From Bacteroidota bacterium (GTDB lineage Bacteria; Bacteroidota; Bacteroidia; Flavobacteriales; Weeksellaceae): a DNA stretch of 64,000 nt. The stretch's first letter is position 1. The number at the start of each line of letters is the position of its first letter. Location: the NCBI GenBank assembly GCA_023393915.1, contig JAEXBS010000021.1, forward strand, positions 124,001 through 188,000, given 5' to 3'. The translations under genes and the position numbers were made by a program. This document shows positions 1 to 8,302 of the stretch, piece by piece. The notes below the pieces were generated by a model. It was not told where the DNA came from. It was given only the letters and a program-made list of their open reading frames with translations, and searched no databases.

Positions 1-7
1 ACAAATC

Positions 8-667
8 ATGAATTATCAATTGATCAAAGAAGTAATTGATCTTGTCGAGCAATACGAATTAACAAGTAAGAATGGAAAAGAGGAAAAAAACTCTATAGAG
101 GGGTTTAAAAGATGGATTGCTTCAAACTTTCAACAGCAGGATCAAATAGTGGAAATAGACTGGGAAGGAAAAGAAAAGGGAAGAAGTCCAGAAAGTGTAA
201 TCAATACGCTGATTGTTCATATGAACCGCTATGCAAAAAGCTATTCGAAGTCTGCGATTTATGGTTCCGAATTTTCTTCTCAGGAAGATTTTATCTACCT
301 CATCAATCTTAAGGCATTTGGAAAAATGACCAAGATGGATTTGATTAAGAAAAATGTTCATGAAAAGCCAGTAGGAATGCAAGTAATCAATCGACTAATC
401 GCGAAAGGTTGGGTGGATCAGGTACCTTCACAAATAGATAGAAGAAGCAAGGTCTTAACGATAACCGAGGAAGGAAAGGAGGCTTTAGAGGCTCAAATGG
501 ATAAGATTAGGAAAGCAACAGAAATAGTAACGGGTGATTTAAGCCAAATGGAAAAAATGGAGTTAATCCGTCTATTAACCAAGCTTGATCATTATCATAA
601 AGCCATCTACGACCAAAGTATTGAATCCGAGAATTTACTTGACAAAGTCTTAATAAATAGAACATAA
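8..667 (+). CDS. MarR-family transcriptional regulator of carotenoid cluster 1
   Basis: A 219-residue winged-helix regulator of the MarR type. The DNA-binding part lies around residues 75-160, where a helical stretch (FIYLINLKAFGKMTKMDLI) is followed by the wing and the RRSKVLTITEEG segment typical of MarR proteins. The stop codon abuts the crtI start, so it heads the carotenoid operon and probably controls it; the ligand is unknown. The start is supported by alignment with the second copy (ATG at 14464), where the first methionines match (MNYQLIKEVIDL against MKYDILKNVVNL). Only seven bases of upstream sequence are visible, so its promoter cannot be judged. This copy is intact, while its counterpart has a nonsense codon. 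Confidence 0.85.
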   Translation: MNYQLIKEVIDLVEQYELTSKNGKEEKNSIEGFKRWIASNFQQQDQIVEIDWEGKEKGRSPESVINTLIVHMNRYAKSYSKSAIYGSEFSSQEDFIYLINLKAFGKMTKMDLIKKNVHEKPVGMQVINRLIAKGWVDQVPSQIDRRSKVLTITEEGKEALEAQMDKIRKATEIVTGDLSQMEKMELIRLLTKLDHYHKAIYDQSIESENLLDKVLINRT

Positions 668-2149
668 ATGAAAAAGAAAATTGCAGTTATCGGTTCCGGG
701 TTTTCGGGCTTATCGGCTGCTGCTTATCTGGCAAAAGCTGGGAACGAGGTTCATGTTTTTGAAAAGCATGATCAGCCTGGAGGAAGAGCACGGCAATTTA
801 CCACTGAGGAAGGGTATGTGTTTGATATGGGCCCTAGTTGGTATTGGATGCCCGATATCATTCAGGGATTTTTTGAGGATTTCGGATATAAAACTTCTGA
901 TTTTTTTGAATTAGTCTCTTTGAATCCCCAGTTCGAAATGATCTTTTCTGAGCAGAAGATGGAAGTTCCGGAAAGTATGGAACAGCTAATACTTTTGTTT
1001 GATCAGATGGAAGAGGGTGGAGGGAAAAAGTTGAGCAAATTTATGCGTTCTGCAAAGTATAAGTACCAGGTGGGTATGCAGGATTTCGTTAATAAACCTT
1101 GTCATAATTGGCTGGAATTTTTTTCGCCAAAGATCGCGAGAAGTGCTTTGAAGTTAGATTTGCTCACGGATTTTAGATCGTACGTTGGGCGGTACTTTAA
1201 AAATACAAAGCTTAGAACATTAATGGAGTTTCCGGTGATCTTTTTGGGAGCTTCTCCGAGCAATATTCCCGCCTTATATAGTCTCATGAATTACGGCGGT
1301 TATGCCCTAGGAACTCATTATCCAATGGGAGGATTTTACCAATTGGTGCTTGCTATGAAAAGCATTGCAGAGGCTCAAGGAGCAAAGTTTCATTTTAATA
1401 ATCCGGTTGAGCGAATCCATGCAGCGAGCGGGAAGGTAGAATCCCTACTCATAAATGGTAAAATGCATAAGTTCGATGCTGTTGTTTGTTCCTCCGACTA
1501 CCATCATTCCGAAACCCTTTTGTCTAAGGACTATCGAAATTACGATGAGGCCTATTGGGAGCAAAGAACTTTTGCGCCCTCCAGCCTCATTTACTTTTTA
1601 GGGATTAATGAAGCAATTCCTAACCTTAAACATCATACCCTGTTTTTTGAGAATGATTTAGATGAGCATATAGATTCCATTTACGGTGAGAAAAAATGGC
1701 CAGACAACCCACTTTTTTATGCCTGCTGTCCCTCGAAAACAGACCCGAGCGTCTCGCCAAAGGGAAAAGAAAGTTTGTTTTTACTCATGCCATTAGCAAT
1801 TGGAATAGAGGATGTGGAGTCGGTAAGAGAAAGCTATTTAAAAGCGATGCTCTCTAGAATAGAAAAACGGACAGGGATCACCGATCTGTATTCGAAGATA
1901 GAGTATAAAAGAAGCTATTGCGTAAGTGATTTTGTCTCGGATTACAACGCCTACGGTGGCAATGCCTATGGACTTGCTAATACATTACAGCAAACGGCAG
2001 TGTTAAAACCGAAGATGAGAAATAAAAAACTTAAGAACCTTTTCTATACAGGTCAATTGACGGTGCCGGGTCCCGGGGTGCCGCCTTCTATTATATCGGG
2101 AAAAATAGTAGCAAGCGAAGTTAATCTCCTTAAAAGCGGACAAGTATGA
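668..2149 (+). CDS. crtI: Phytoene desaturase (CrtI-type)
   Basis: A 493-residue FAD-dependent amine-oxidase-fold enzyme that desaturates phytoene toward lycopene at the inner membrane. The N-terminal dinucleotide-binding motif GSGFSGLSAAAYLAKAG is at residues 9-25, followed by an acidic residue-basic-PGGR motif (EKHDQPGGRAR). The C-terminal CrtI signature GPGVPPSIISGKI is at about residues 470-482. Length is normal. It starts directly after the marR stop and overlaps crtB by four bases (ATGA), indicating translational coupling. It is the only complete desaturase in the window, because copy 2 keeps only the first 43 codons. Confidence 0.95.
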   Translation: MKKKIAVIGSGFSGLSAAAYLAKAGNEVHVFEKHDQPGGRARQFTTEEGYVFDMGPSWYWMPDIIQGFFEDFGYKTSDFFELVSLNPQFEMIFSEQKMEVPESMEQLILLFDQMEEGGGKKLSKFMRSAKYKYQVGMQDFVNKPCHNWLEFFSPKIARSALKLDLLTDFRSYVGRYFKNTKLRTLMEFPVIFLGASPSNIPALYSLMNYGGYALGTHYPMGGFYQLVLAMKSIAEAQGAKFHFNNPVERIHAASGKVESLLINGKMHKFDAVVCSSDYHHSETLLSKDYRNYDEAYWEQRTFAPSSLIYFLGINEAIPNLKHHTLFFENDLDEHIDSIYGEKKWPDNPLFYACCPSKTDPSVSPKGKESLFLLMPLAIGIEDVESVRESYLKAMLSRIEKRTGITDLYSKIEYKRSYCVSDFVSDYNAYGGNAYGLANTLQQTAVLKPKMRNKKLKNLFYTGQLTVPGPGVPPSIISGKIVASEVNLLKSGQV

Positions 2150-2982
2150 AACAGATCTTTGATGAACTTTCTTATTCGGTGAGTAAGATTACTACACAGA
2201 AATACAGTACGAGCTTTTCTTTAGGAATTTTAGCTCTCAAGCCTTCCATTCGAAATGCGATTTATTCCATTTACGGATATGTCCGACTTGCGGATGAAAT
2301 TGTGGATAGTTTCCACGATTACGATAAAGGCAAACTACTTAATCGGCTCAAACTAGAAACGACTATAGCACTTGAGGAAAAAATTTCTCTCAATCCCATT
2401 CTGCAATCCTTCCAAGAAACGGTCCATAAGTACCGGATCGATAACGGTTTGATTACTCATTTTTTGCACAGCATGGAGATGGATTTAAACCAAGTGGACT
2501 ATAATTCAGATCTTTATAACGAATATATATTTGGTTCTGCAGAAGTCGTTGGTTTAATGTGCTTACAAGTCTTTACCGGAGGTGATAAACTACAATACGA
2601 AGAGCTAAAACCTTACGCTAGGAAACTAGGATCAGCATTCCAGAAAATCAACTTTTTAAGAGATTTGAAAGAAGATTACCATGTTCTTGGGCGCACCTAT
2701 TTTCCAAATGTGGACCTGCGAGTTTTTAATAACGAGGTAAAAGGGCAGATCGAAAAGGAAATTGAATCAGAGTTTAGAGAAGCTTTAATCGGTATAAAAA
2801 AGTTACCTAGTTCTTCAGCCTTTGGAGTGTACCTTGCCTATAAATATTATTTTTCATTGTTCAAAAAAATTAGAAGAAAATCGTCCGATGAGATTCTCAA
2901 TAGAAGAGTGCGGGTTGCGAATTCAGAAAAAGCCTATGTGGCATTCAAGAGCTATCTAAGATATAAAATTGCGTATTTATAA
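2146..2982 (+). CDS. crtB: Phytoene/squalene synthase family protein (phytoene synthase)
   Basis: A 278-residue all-helical prenyl synthase that condenses two geranylgeranyl diphosphates to phytoene. The two Asp-rich magnesium-diphosphate motifs are visible: RLADEIVD with D50 and D54, and FLRDLKEDY near residues 171-178. The family signature YSIYGYVRLADE precedes the first motif. It overlaps crtI by four bases and the next gene by one base (TAATG). No second copy exists in the window, so both clusters depend on it for the first committed step. Confidence 0.93.
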   Translation: MKQIFDELSYSVSKITTQKYSTSFSLGILALKPSIRNAIYSIYGYVRLADEIVDSFHDYDKGKLLNRLKLETTIALEEKISLNPILQSFQETVHKYRIDNGLITHFLHSMEMDLNQVDYNSDLYNEYIFGSAEVVGLMCLQVFTGGDKLQYEELKPYARKLGSAFQKINFLRDLKEDYHVLGRTYFPNVDLRVFNNEVKGQIEKEIESEFREALIGIKKLPSSSAFGVYLAYKYYFSLFKKIRRKSSDEILNRRVRVANSEKAYVAFKSYLRYKIAYL

Positions 2983-3434
2983 TGAGGTATTTTCTTTTCC
3001 CTATTTTGATACTTTCCCTCCTGTCTTTTTCTCTCAATACTTTGGGTGAGATTAGAGCTAATTATACGAAAGCAGTCAGCGAGAAGGAGCTTTGTAAAAG
3101 AATGATATCAGAACTAGAATCTTCTAAAAGTATTTCCGCTATCGAGTTAGGTTATTTAGGAGGACTGCAATGCGTTTGGGCCAATCATGTAATCAGTCCC
3201 ATTACTAAACTGAGTTCTTTTAACTCCGGAAAGAAAAATATTGAGAAGGCAATTGAAATGGATCCGCAAAATGCGGAATTGAGATTTATTCGTTTATCAA
3301 TACAGAAAAATATCCCTTCATTTTTGAATTATCAATCCAATCTAAAAGAAGATGAGTATTGGATTCGAAAGAATCTGGATCAGGTGAAATCATCTATCGT
3401 AAAGAAGAATATCCAAATCCTTTTAAATCAGTAA
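2982..3434 (+). CDS. Small secreted protein of unknown function, conserved in both carotenoid clusters
   Basis: A 150-residue protein that I do not recognise as a named family. It begins with a hydrophobic signal-like segment (FLFPILILSLLSFSLNTLG) and is otherwise hydrophilic and helical. The segment AIEMDPQNAELRFIRLSIQ looks like a single TPR-like helix pair. It sits between crtB and the SRPBCC gene, with its start overlapping the crtB stop. A remnant of the same gene is in copy 2 at the same position (AIKKEPENVELRFIRLSVQ), so it belongs to the cluster and is not a chance neighbour. A periplasmic or membrane-associated helper in carotenoid synthesis or placement is possible but only inferred. 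Confidence 0.75.
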   Translation: MRYFLFPILILSLLSFSLNTLGEIRANYTKAVSEKELCKRMISELESSKSISAIELGYLGGLQCVWANHVISPITKLSSFNSGKKNIEKAIEMDPQNAELRFIRLSIQKNIPSFLNYQSNLKEDEYWIRKNLDQVKSSIVKKNIQILLNQ

Positions 3435-3438
3435 AAAG

Positions 3439-3895
3439 ATGAAGGGTACAATAGAAAGAGAACAGTTATTAGAGGCGGATTTACTAGCGGTCTGGAATTT
3501 CTTTTCCTCCCCACTTAATTTAGCTCACTTGACACCAGAGACGATGGGGGCTTCGGATACTAGGCCCAGATTTAAAAGAGCAGATTTATGAGGGAATGCT
3601 ACTAGATTATACCATCGCTCCATTCTTTGGAATTCCTCTGAGGTGGCAGACAAAAATTGCGCATGTTGAGCCCTATAGAAGCTTTACAGATAGTCAAGAA
3701 AAAGGACCTTTTAAAAAATGGAAGCACGAGCATCAGTTCGTACCCACATCGAAGGGCGTGCTTATGAAAGATCAAGTGGAATTTGAGCTCCCCCTTGGAT
3801 TTTTGGGTAAAGCGGCCTACTGGTCAATGGTCGAGAACAAATTGATCGCACTTTTTGAATTTCGTGCCCGAGTTTTAGAAACACAATTTCACTAA
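3439..3895 (+). pseudogene. SRPBCC (START-like) protein, frameshifted in a G run
   Basis: Reading from ATG 3439 gives an N-terminus (EREQLLEADLLAVWNFFSS) matching the intact copy-2 protein. The frame is lost at the five-G run 3546-3550 and ends soon after. Removing one G restores MGLRILGPDLKEQIYEGML and continues in frame to the stop at 3895, aligned along its length with the intact protein at 13033-13491. The remaining open frame from ATG 3596 encodes only the last 99 residues and lacks the first strand and helices of the fold. A sequencing error in the homopolymer is the main alternative. SRPBCC folds form a deep hydrophobic ligand pocket. Confidence 0.85.
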
Positions 3896-3901
3896 ATTAT
3901 T

Positions 3902-4360
3902 ATGAACTTTTTAATTACTTTAACGACCTTTATACTAATGGAAGGAGCCACTTGGGTCATTCACAAATACGTGATGCACGGCTTTTTATGGTATTTGCAT
4001 CGTGATCATCACGACCATAGTAACGAGGGGAATTTAGAGAAGAACGATTATTTTTTTGTGATTTTTGCCCTTCCAACCATTGCTTTAATGTATTTAGGTT
4101 CATTAGAAGAATTCAATTATCTGTTTTTTATTGGACTAGGAATCATGCTCTATGGAATGGCCTATTTTTTTGTACATGATATTTTCATTCATCAAAGAAT
4201 CAAATTCTTTAGAAACACGAAGAATCCTTATTTCTTAGCACTTCGCAGAGCACACAAACAACATCACAAACATATGGGAAAAGAAGATGGCGAATGTTTT
4301 GGTTTTTTATATGTGCCTTTCCAATATTTCAGAATGTACTTTAAATCGGAAAAGCCATGA
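3902..4360 (+). CDS. crtZ: Beta-carotene hydroxylase of the sterol-desaturase/fatty-acid hydroxylase superfamily
   Basis: A 152-residue membrane di-iron hydroxylase that adds the 3 and 3' hydroxyls to beta-carotene, giving zeaxanthin. The histidine clusters are complete: HKYVMHG, HRDHHDH, HDIFIHQR and HKQHHKH. About four hydrophobic segments surround them. It overlaps crtY by four bases. By hand alignment it differs from the copy-2 protein at about 24 of 152 positions without gaps, and all histidines are kept in both. Length is normal for bacterial CrtZ. Confidence 0.93.
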   Translation: MNFLITLTTFILMEGATWVIHKYVMHGFLWYLHRDHHDHSNEGNLEKNDYFFVIFALPTIALMYLGSLEEFNYLFFIGLGIMLYGMAYFFVHDIFIHQRIKFFRNTKNPYFLALRRAHKQHHKHMGKEDGECFGFLYVPFQYFRMYFKSEKP

Positions 4361-5058
4361 TGGAATTCACCTACCTTCTTGTTTTATTTTTTACCGTAAT
4401 CATCTGCTTTATTGCTTCTTTTGATAAGCGAATTGCTTTCCATCATCATTTTCTCACTTTTCTAAAAGCTGCTGTACTCGTAGCAATTCCTTTTATCGCG
4501 TGGGATGTGTGGTTTACCTCGCATGGGGTGTGGTGGTTTAATACTCAATATACGGTTGGTATGATGGTTGCAGGTTTACCTGTAGAAGAGTGGTTGTTTT
4601 TTATTTGCATTCCGTTTTCCTGCGTCTTTACCTACTACTGCATTGATCGATTTTTTAGTTGGGATTGGTTATCTGGATTTAACAACCTTATTGTTTTTGT
4701 AAGTTGCATTGTATGTGCTTTAGTCATTCTGCTCCATTACGATAAAATGTACACATTGGTTACCGCGCTCGCTACTTTGGTGACTTTGATCTATTTGCAC
4801 TTTATTGCACGCGTTGAGTGGATTAGCAAAGCTTCACTGGTTTATTTGATCCTGATGCTAGGTTTCTTTCCAGTCAACGGAGTCTTAACGGGAACGGGAT
4901 TAGAAAGTCCAATAGTAAATTATAATCCAGAGGAATTCCTCAATATTCGAATGGTGACCATACCCGTAGAAGATGCGGTTTACGGATATACACAGTTCCT
5001 TTTGGTTTTATTCTTTTTTAAAAAATTCAAAAACAAACGAAATGAAAAAATACAGTAA
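4357..5058 (+). CDS. crtY: Lycopene beta-cyclase, CrtYcd-type membrane protein
   Basis: A 233-residue polytopic membrane protein with the two lycopene-cyclase-domain repeats fused in one chain. Each repeat carries its signature PxE motif: GLPVEEWLFF around residue 74 and TIPVEDAVYG around residue 207. About seven hydrophobic helices can be seen. It converts lycopene to beta-carotene and belongs to the small membrane cyclase type found in many Bacteroidota, unrelated to plant-type flavoprotein cyclases. The gene overlaps crtZ by four bases and the lipocalin gene by 17 bases. Copy 2 shows the same overlaps. Confidence 0.92.
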   Translation: MMEFTYLLVLFFTVIICFIASFDKRIAFHHHFLTFLKAAVLVAIPFIAWDVWFTSHGVWWFNTQYTVGMMVAGLPVEEWLFFICIPFSCVFTYYCIDRFFSWDWLSGFNNLIVFVSCIVCALVILLHYDKMYTLVTALATLVTLIYLHFIARVEWISKASLVYLILMLGFFPVNGVLTGTGLESPIVNYNPEEFLNIRMVTIPVEDAVYGYTQFLLVLFFFKKFKNKRNEKIQ

Positions 5059-5599
5059 AATTCTTGTAGTATTCTTTTCTCTTAGCCTGCTCGCCGTATT
5101 AAGTTCATGTACTTCCATTCCTGAAAAAGCAAAAGCGGTTTCTCCTTTTGATGTAAATAAATACCTTGGAACTTGGTATGAAATTGCCCGTATTGATTTT
5201 CGTTTTGAACGAAACTTAAACAATACTTCTGCCCAGTACCGTTTGAACGATAAAGGAAACGTAGTCGTGCTTAACAGTGGATACAATTTTAAAAAGAAAG
5301 AGTGGAAAAAAGCGGAGGGCGTCGCCAAATTCAGAGGGGACAAGGAGGTGGCCGAGCTCAAAGTAAGTTTTTTTGGTCCTTTCTATTCAGGGTACAACGT
5401 TATTGCTTTAGATGAAAATTACCAGTATGCGCTGGTCGCCGGCAAGAATTTAGACTACCTCTGGATTTTGTCTAGAACCAAGACGATTCCTCAGGATATA
5501 AAAAATGAATTTCTAAAAAAGGCGAAAGAAATTGGGTACGATACTTCTTCGCTTCTTTGGGTAGTGCACGATAGGGAGGACAACCCCTTTTTAAGATAG
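5042..5599 (+). CDS. blc: Blc-type lipocalin lipoprotein in the carotenoid operon
   Basis: A lipocalin of 185 residues from ATG 5042. This start gives a clean lipoprotein signal peptide with lipobox LSSC, whereas an upstream in-frame Met would bury it. Lipocalin motif 1 is YLGTWYEIARIDFRFER and the C-terminal motif is DYLWILSRTKTI. Family members bind fatty acids or other hydrophobic ligands and are usually anchored in the outer membrane. The gene overlaps crtY by 17 bases in both clusters, which ties it to carotenoid synthesis. A role in carrying carotenoid is an inference; general membrane-lipid maintenance is the conservative reading. Confidence 0.88.
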   Translation: MKKYSKILVVFFSLSLLAVLSSCTSIPEKAKAVSPFDVNKYLGTWYEIARIDFRFERNLNNTSAQYRLNDKGNVVVLNSGYNFKKKEWKKAEGVAKFRGDKEVAELKVSFFGPFYSGYNVIALDENYQYALVAGKNLDYLWILSRTKTIPQDIKNEFLKKAKEIGYDTSSLLWVVHDREDNPFLR

Positions 5600-5634
5600 A
5601 TTCCGTAACGCTCATTCGTTCTAGAAAGCTTCTG

Positions 5635-5668
5635 CGCATCTTTAACCGAAGGTGCGTTATTTTTTTTT
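5635..5668 (+). terminator. Rho-independent terminator of carotenoid operon 1
   Basis: An eight-pair stem (CGCATCTT with AAGGTGCG, one G-T wobble) and a short loop are followed by a run of about nine T residues. It lies 35 bases after the lipocalin stop. Confidence 0.8.
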
Positions 5669-5691
5669 AAATAATTCTTGGAAGGTAGTTC

Positions 5692-5719
5692 TTTAATATC
5701 GTAATATTGCGATATTAAA
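5692..5719 (+). promoter_or_regulatory. ArsR-type operator upstream of arsR
   Basis: A perfect inverted repeat of 10-base arms, TTTAATATCG and CGATATTAAA, separated by the eight bases TAATATTG. It ends eight bases before the arsR start, where autorepression by ArsR would be expected. A related site lies at 6074-6096. Confidence 0.75.
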
Positions 5720-5727
5720 TTAAAACG

Positions 5728-6057
5728 ATGGGAGCAACAAAATCCGATTTATTTACAGCGCAGCAAAACCGACTTTCAACCTTATTTAAGGTGCTAGGTC
5801 ACCCGGCTAGGATTGCTATTTTACAGTACATTTCCACTCAAAATGCCTGCATTTGTGGAGATTTAGTAGAGGAATTAGGATTAGCCCAAGCGACGATATC
5901 CCAACATTTGAAAGAACTGAAAAAAGTAGAATTAATCCAAGGAACAATTGAAGGGAAATCCGTTTGCTACTGCATCAACGTTCAGGTTTGGAAGGAAATT
6001 GGGGCCGATTTTAATGAATTTTTTAAGAGTCCTGTAGAAATTACTGGGTGTTGCTAA
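5728..6057 (+). CDS. arsR: ArsR/SmtB-family metalloregulator
   Basis: A 109-residue winged-helix repressor. The recognition region GLAQATISQHLKELKK and the preceding VLGHPARIAILQYI segment are typical ArsR sequence. Thiols for metalloid sensing include ACICGDL near residue 46, a CYC in the wing and a C-terminal CC pair. It would release the operator at 5692-5719 when arsenite binds. It heads the arsenic genes and is transcribed in the same direction. Confidence 0.92.
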   Translation: MGATKSDLFTAQQNRLSTLFKVLGHPARIAILQYISTQNACICGDLVEELGLAQATISQHLKELKKVELIQGTIEGKSVCYCINVQVWKEIGADFNEFFKSPVEITGCC

Positions 6058-6073
6058 GCTTGCTATTTATCCC

Positions 6074-6096
6074 ATATTATCGTAATATTACAATAG
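6074..6096 (+). promoter_or_regulatory. Second ArsR-like operator between arsR and the DUF6428 gene
   Basis: The sequence ATTATCGTAATATTACAATA shares the core TATCGTAATATT with the arsR operator, but its right arm is degenerate. It lies 23 bases before the next start, which suggests that the rest of the operon has its own ArsR-responsive promoter. Confidence 0.55.
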
Positions 6097-6118
6097 ATCA
6101 ATTTAAAGAACCCAACTT

Positions 6119-6586
6119 ATGAAGCTATCAAAAATTAAAGAACTTCTACCTTCACTTTCCCATGTAGAATTTCAATTAGAAGACGGAACCCCGGTTCCAA
6201 AGCATTTCCATATAACCGAAGTAGGGGGAATGGACAAACACTTTATCGACTGTGGCGGAGTCGTTCGAAAGGAGTATAAAGTCAATTTCCAACTTTGGAA
6301 TGCAGAAGATACTTCTCACCGACTTATGCCGACAAAACTTTTAAAAATAATTGAGCTCTCTGAAGATAAGTTAGGTCTAAAGGACGGAGAAATAGAAGTG
6401 GAATATCAAAGGGATACGATCGGAAAGTTTGACCTGGCTTTTACTGGAAAAACTTTTGTTTTAGTAAGTAAGCAAACGGCCTGTCTTGCGAGTGATGCTT
6501 GTGGAATCCCACAAGAGAAACCCAAACTGAAGCTATCCGATCTTCAAAGTAGCCCCGTATGTACTCCTAATTCCGGATGTTGTTAA
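6119..6586 (+). CDS. DUF6428-type protein of arsenic operons
   Basis: A 155-residue cytoplasmic protein with no signal peptide. It matches my recollection of the DUF6428 family often found between arsR and an arsenate reductase in Bacteroidota. It is rich in acidic residues and ends in a cysteine-rich tail: ACLASDACG near residue 122 and CTPNSGCC at the C-terminus. It may bind or deliver arsenite through these thiols; no enzymatic motif is visible. It stands alone between a second operator-like site and the reductase gene. Confidence 0.7.
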   Translation: MKLSKIKELLPSLSHVEFQLEDGTPVPKHFHITEVGGMDKHFIDCGGVVRKEYKVNFQLWNAEDTSHRLMPTKLLKIIELSEDKLGLKDGEIEVEYQRDTIGKFDLAFTGKTFVLVSKQTACLASDACGIPQEKPKLKLSDLQSSPVCTPNSGCC

Positions 6587-6603
6587 ATTTAATTATCAAT
6601 ACA

Positions 6604-7221
6604 ATGAACACTACTTTACTTGAAACGATTGAGCAGAAAATCTTAGCTCAGCCGATTTCCTCCGAGCGCCAGGCAGTACTTGAGCCCTTTGTAAACTATC
6701 TTAAGAAGAAGATAGAAAGCGGGGAGTCTATAAACCTGAATTTTATTTGCACTCACAATTCGAGAAGAAGCCATTTTTCTCAAATTTGGGCTCAGGTCGC
6801 TAGTGCTTATTTTGAGATTTCTACAGTGCAGTGTTATTCTGGTGGGACCGAGAAGACTGCACTTTACCCTAGTGTTCTGAAAGCTTTGGAAATGCAAGGT
6901 CTTTCGGTAATTCAACTATCGGATGAGCAGAATCCCGTATACGCGATTAAGTGGGATGATAATGCCGCGCCTCTTATTGGTTTCTCTAAGAAATTCGATA
7001 GCGCTTTCAACCCAAAAAGCTCGTTTGCTGCAATTATGACCTGTTCTCAGGCTGATGAAGGTTGCCCCTTTGTCCCAGGAGCGGAGGCCAGAATTCCCTT
7101 AAATTACCGGGATCCAAAGTATTCGGACGGCTCTAGTGAAGAGACTGAAGTCTACTTTAATACGAGCTTAGAGATCGCTAAGGAATTATTTTATGTGTTT
7201 TCTCAAGTGAAGAACGGATGA
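6604..7221 (+). CDS. Low-molecular-weight phosphatase-type arsenate reductase
   Basis: A 205-residue protein from ATG 6604; this start clears the DUF6428 stop, whereas a start at 6577 would overlap it. The phosphatase/ArsC P-loop [12 protein letters not shown] (CX5R) is near residues 49-60. A later thiol segment, [19 protein letters not shown], carries the downstream cysteines and the acidic residue expected in the catalytic cycle. It reduces arsenate to arsenite for export. It overlaps acr3 by four bases, supporting coupled reductase and exporter expression. Annotation as a protein-tyrosine phosphatase is possible, but the operon argues for arsenate reduction. Confidence 0.82.
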   Translation: MNTTLLETIEQKILAQPISSERQAVLEPFVNYLKKKIESGESINLNFICTHNSRRSHFSQIWAQVASAYFEISTVQCYSGGTEKTALYPSVLKALEMQGLSVIQLSDEQNPVYAIKWDDNAAPLIGFSKKFDSAFNPKSSFAAIMTCSQADEGCPFVPGAEARIPLNYRDPKYSDGSSEETEVYFNTSLEIAKELFYVFSQVKNG

Positions 7222-8246
7222 AAACGAAACTTAAATTTTTAGACCGCTACTTAACCCTATGGATTTTTTTAGCCATGGTTCTAGGCGTAGCTATCGGTTA
7301 TTTTTTTCCAAGTACATCACAAGTTTTTACTCAGTTGAGTGTTGGTACCACGAATATTCCTTTAGCTATCGGGCTTATTTTGATGATGTATCCCCCTTTG
7401 GCGAAAGTGGACTATTCCTTACTTCCTCGCGTTTTAAAGGATAAAAAGGTAATTGGGCTCTCTGTCGTTTTGAATTGGGTGGTTGGAACTTTATTAATGT
7501 TCGGTCTAGCGATACTCTTCTTAAGAGACCAACCTGAATATATGGCCGGGTTAATCTTAATTGGTTTAGCTCGCTGCATCGCGATGGTGATTGTATGGAG
7601 TGATCTGGCTCATGCCAATAGAGAATACACCGCTATGCTGGTGGCTTTAAACAGTGTTTTCCAAGTGCTTACTTATAGCTTTTTGGTATGGCTGTTCTTG
7701 GGAGTTCTACCTGGAAGATTAGGGTTAGATAATTTTAATGTAGAGGTGTCTGTTTCTCAGGTAGCAGAGAGTGTTTTCATCTATTTAGGGATTCCTTTTA
7801 TTTTAGGCTTTTTAAGTCGCTACCTTCTGGTTAAATCAAAAGGAAAAAAGTGGTACCAAAAGAAATTTATCCCTCGGATTTCTCCGATTACACTCTATGC
7901 ACTGCTTTTCACTATCGTAATTATGTTTAGCTTAAAAGGAGATAAGATTGTTGAATTGCCGATGGATGTACTTACGGTTGCGATTCCGCTTATCCTTTAT
8001 TTTATTTTGATGTTCTTTATCAGCTTCTTTCTAGGTATAGCACTCCAATTACCTTACGACAAAAATGCTTCTGTTGCTTTTACGGCCACTGGAAATAATT
8101 TCGAGCTCGCTATTGCCGTTTCAATTGCTGTTTTTGGGATTCACTCCCCTCAAGCTTTTGTTGGGGTGATCGGTCCTTTAGTGGAAGTTCCGGTATTAAT
8201 TTTACTTGTAAAGGTCAGTTGGTGGTTAAAGAAAAAAATATACTAA
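7218..8246 (+). CDS. acr3: ACR3-family arsenite efflux transporter
   Basis: A 342-residue polytopic inner-membrane protein with about ten hydrophobic helices. ACR3 family marks include [15 protein letters not shown], which holds the conserved cysteine of helix 4, and [14 protein letters not shown] in the second half. It exports arsenite made by the reductase encoded immediately upstream. Length is normal. It is the last gene of the arsenic operon and is followed by a strong hairpin. Confidence 0.93.
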   Translation: MKTKLKFLDRYLTLWIFLAMVLGVAIGYFFPSTSQVFTQLSVGTTNIPLAIGLILMMYPPLAKVDYSLLPRVLKDKKVIGLSVVLNWVVGTLLMFGLAILFLRDQPEYMAGLILIGLARCIAMVIVWSDLAHANREYTAMLVALNSVFQVLTYSFLVWLFLGVLPGRLGLDNFNVEVSVSQVAESVFIYLGIPFILGFLSRYLLVKSKGKKWYQKKFIPRISPITLYALLFTIVIMFSLKGDKIVELPMDVLTVAIPLILYFILMFFISFFLGIALQLPYDKNASVAFTATGNNFELAIAVSIAVFGIHSPQAFVGVIGPLVEVPVLILLVKVSWWLKKKIY

Positions 8247-8267
8247 AGTATCCGAGTATAACGAAAT

Positions 8268-8302
8268 AAAAAAGGAGATACCTAATAGGTAGTCTCCTTT
8301 TG
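8268..8302. terminator. Bidirectional hairpin after acr3
   Basis: AAAAGGAGATACC pairs with GGTAGTCTCCTTTT around a TAATA loop, with one slight bulge. A-rich and T-rich flanks let it act in both directions: for acr3 on the + strand and for the tRNA-like fragment on the - strand. Confidence 0.8.
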
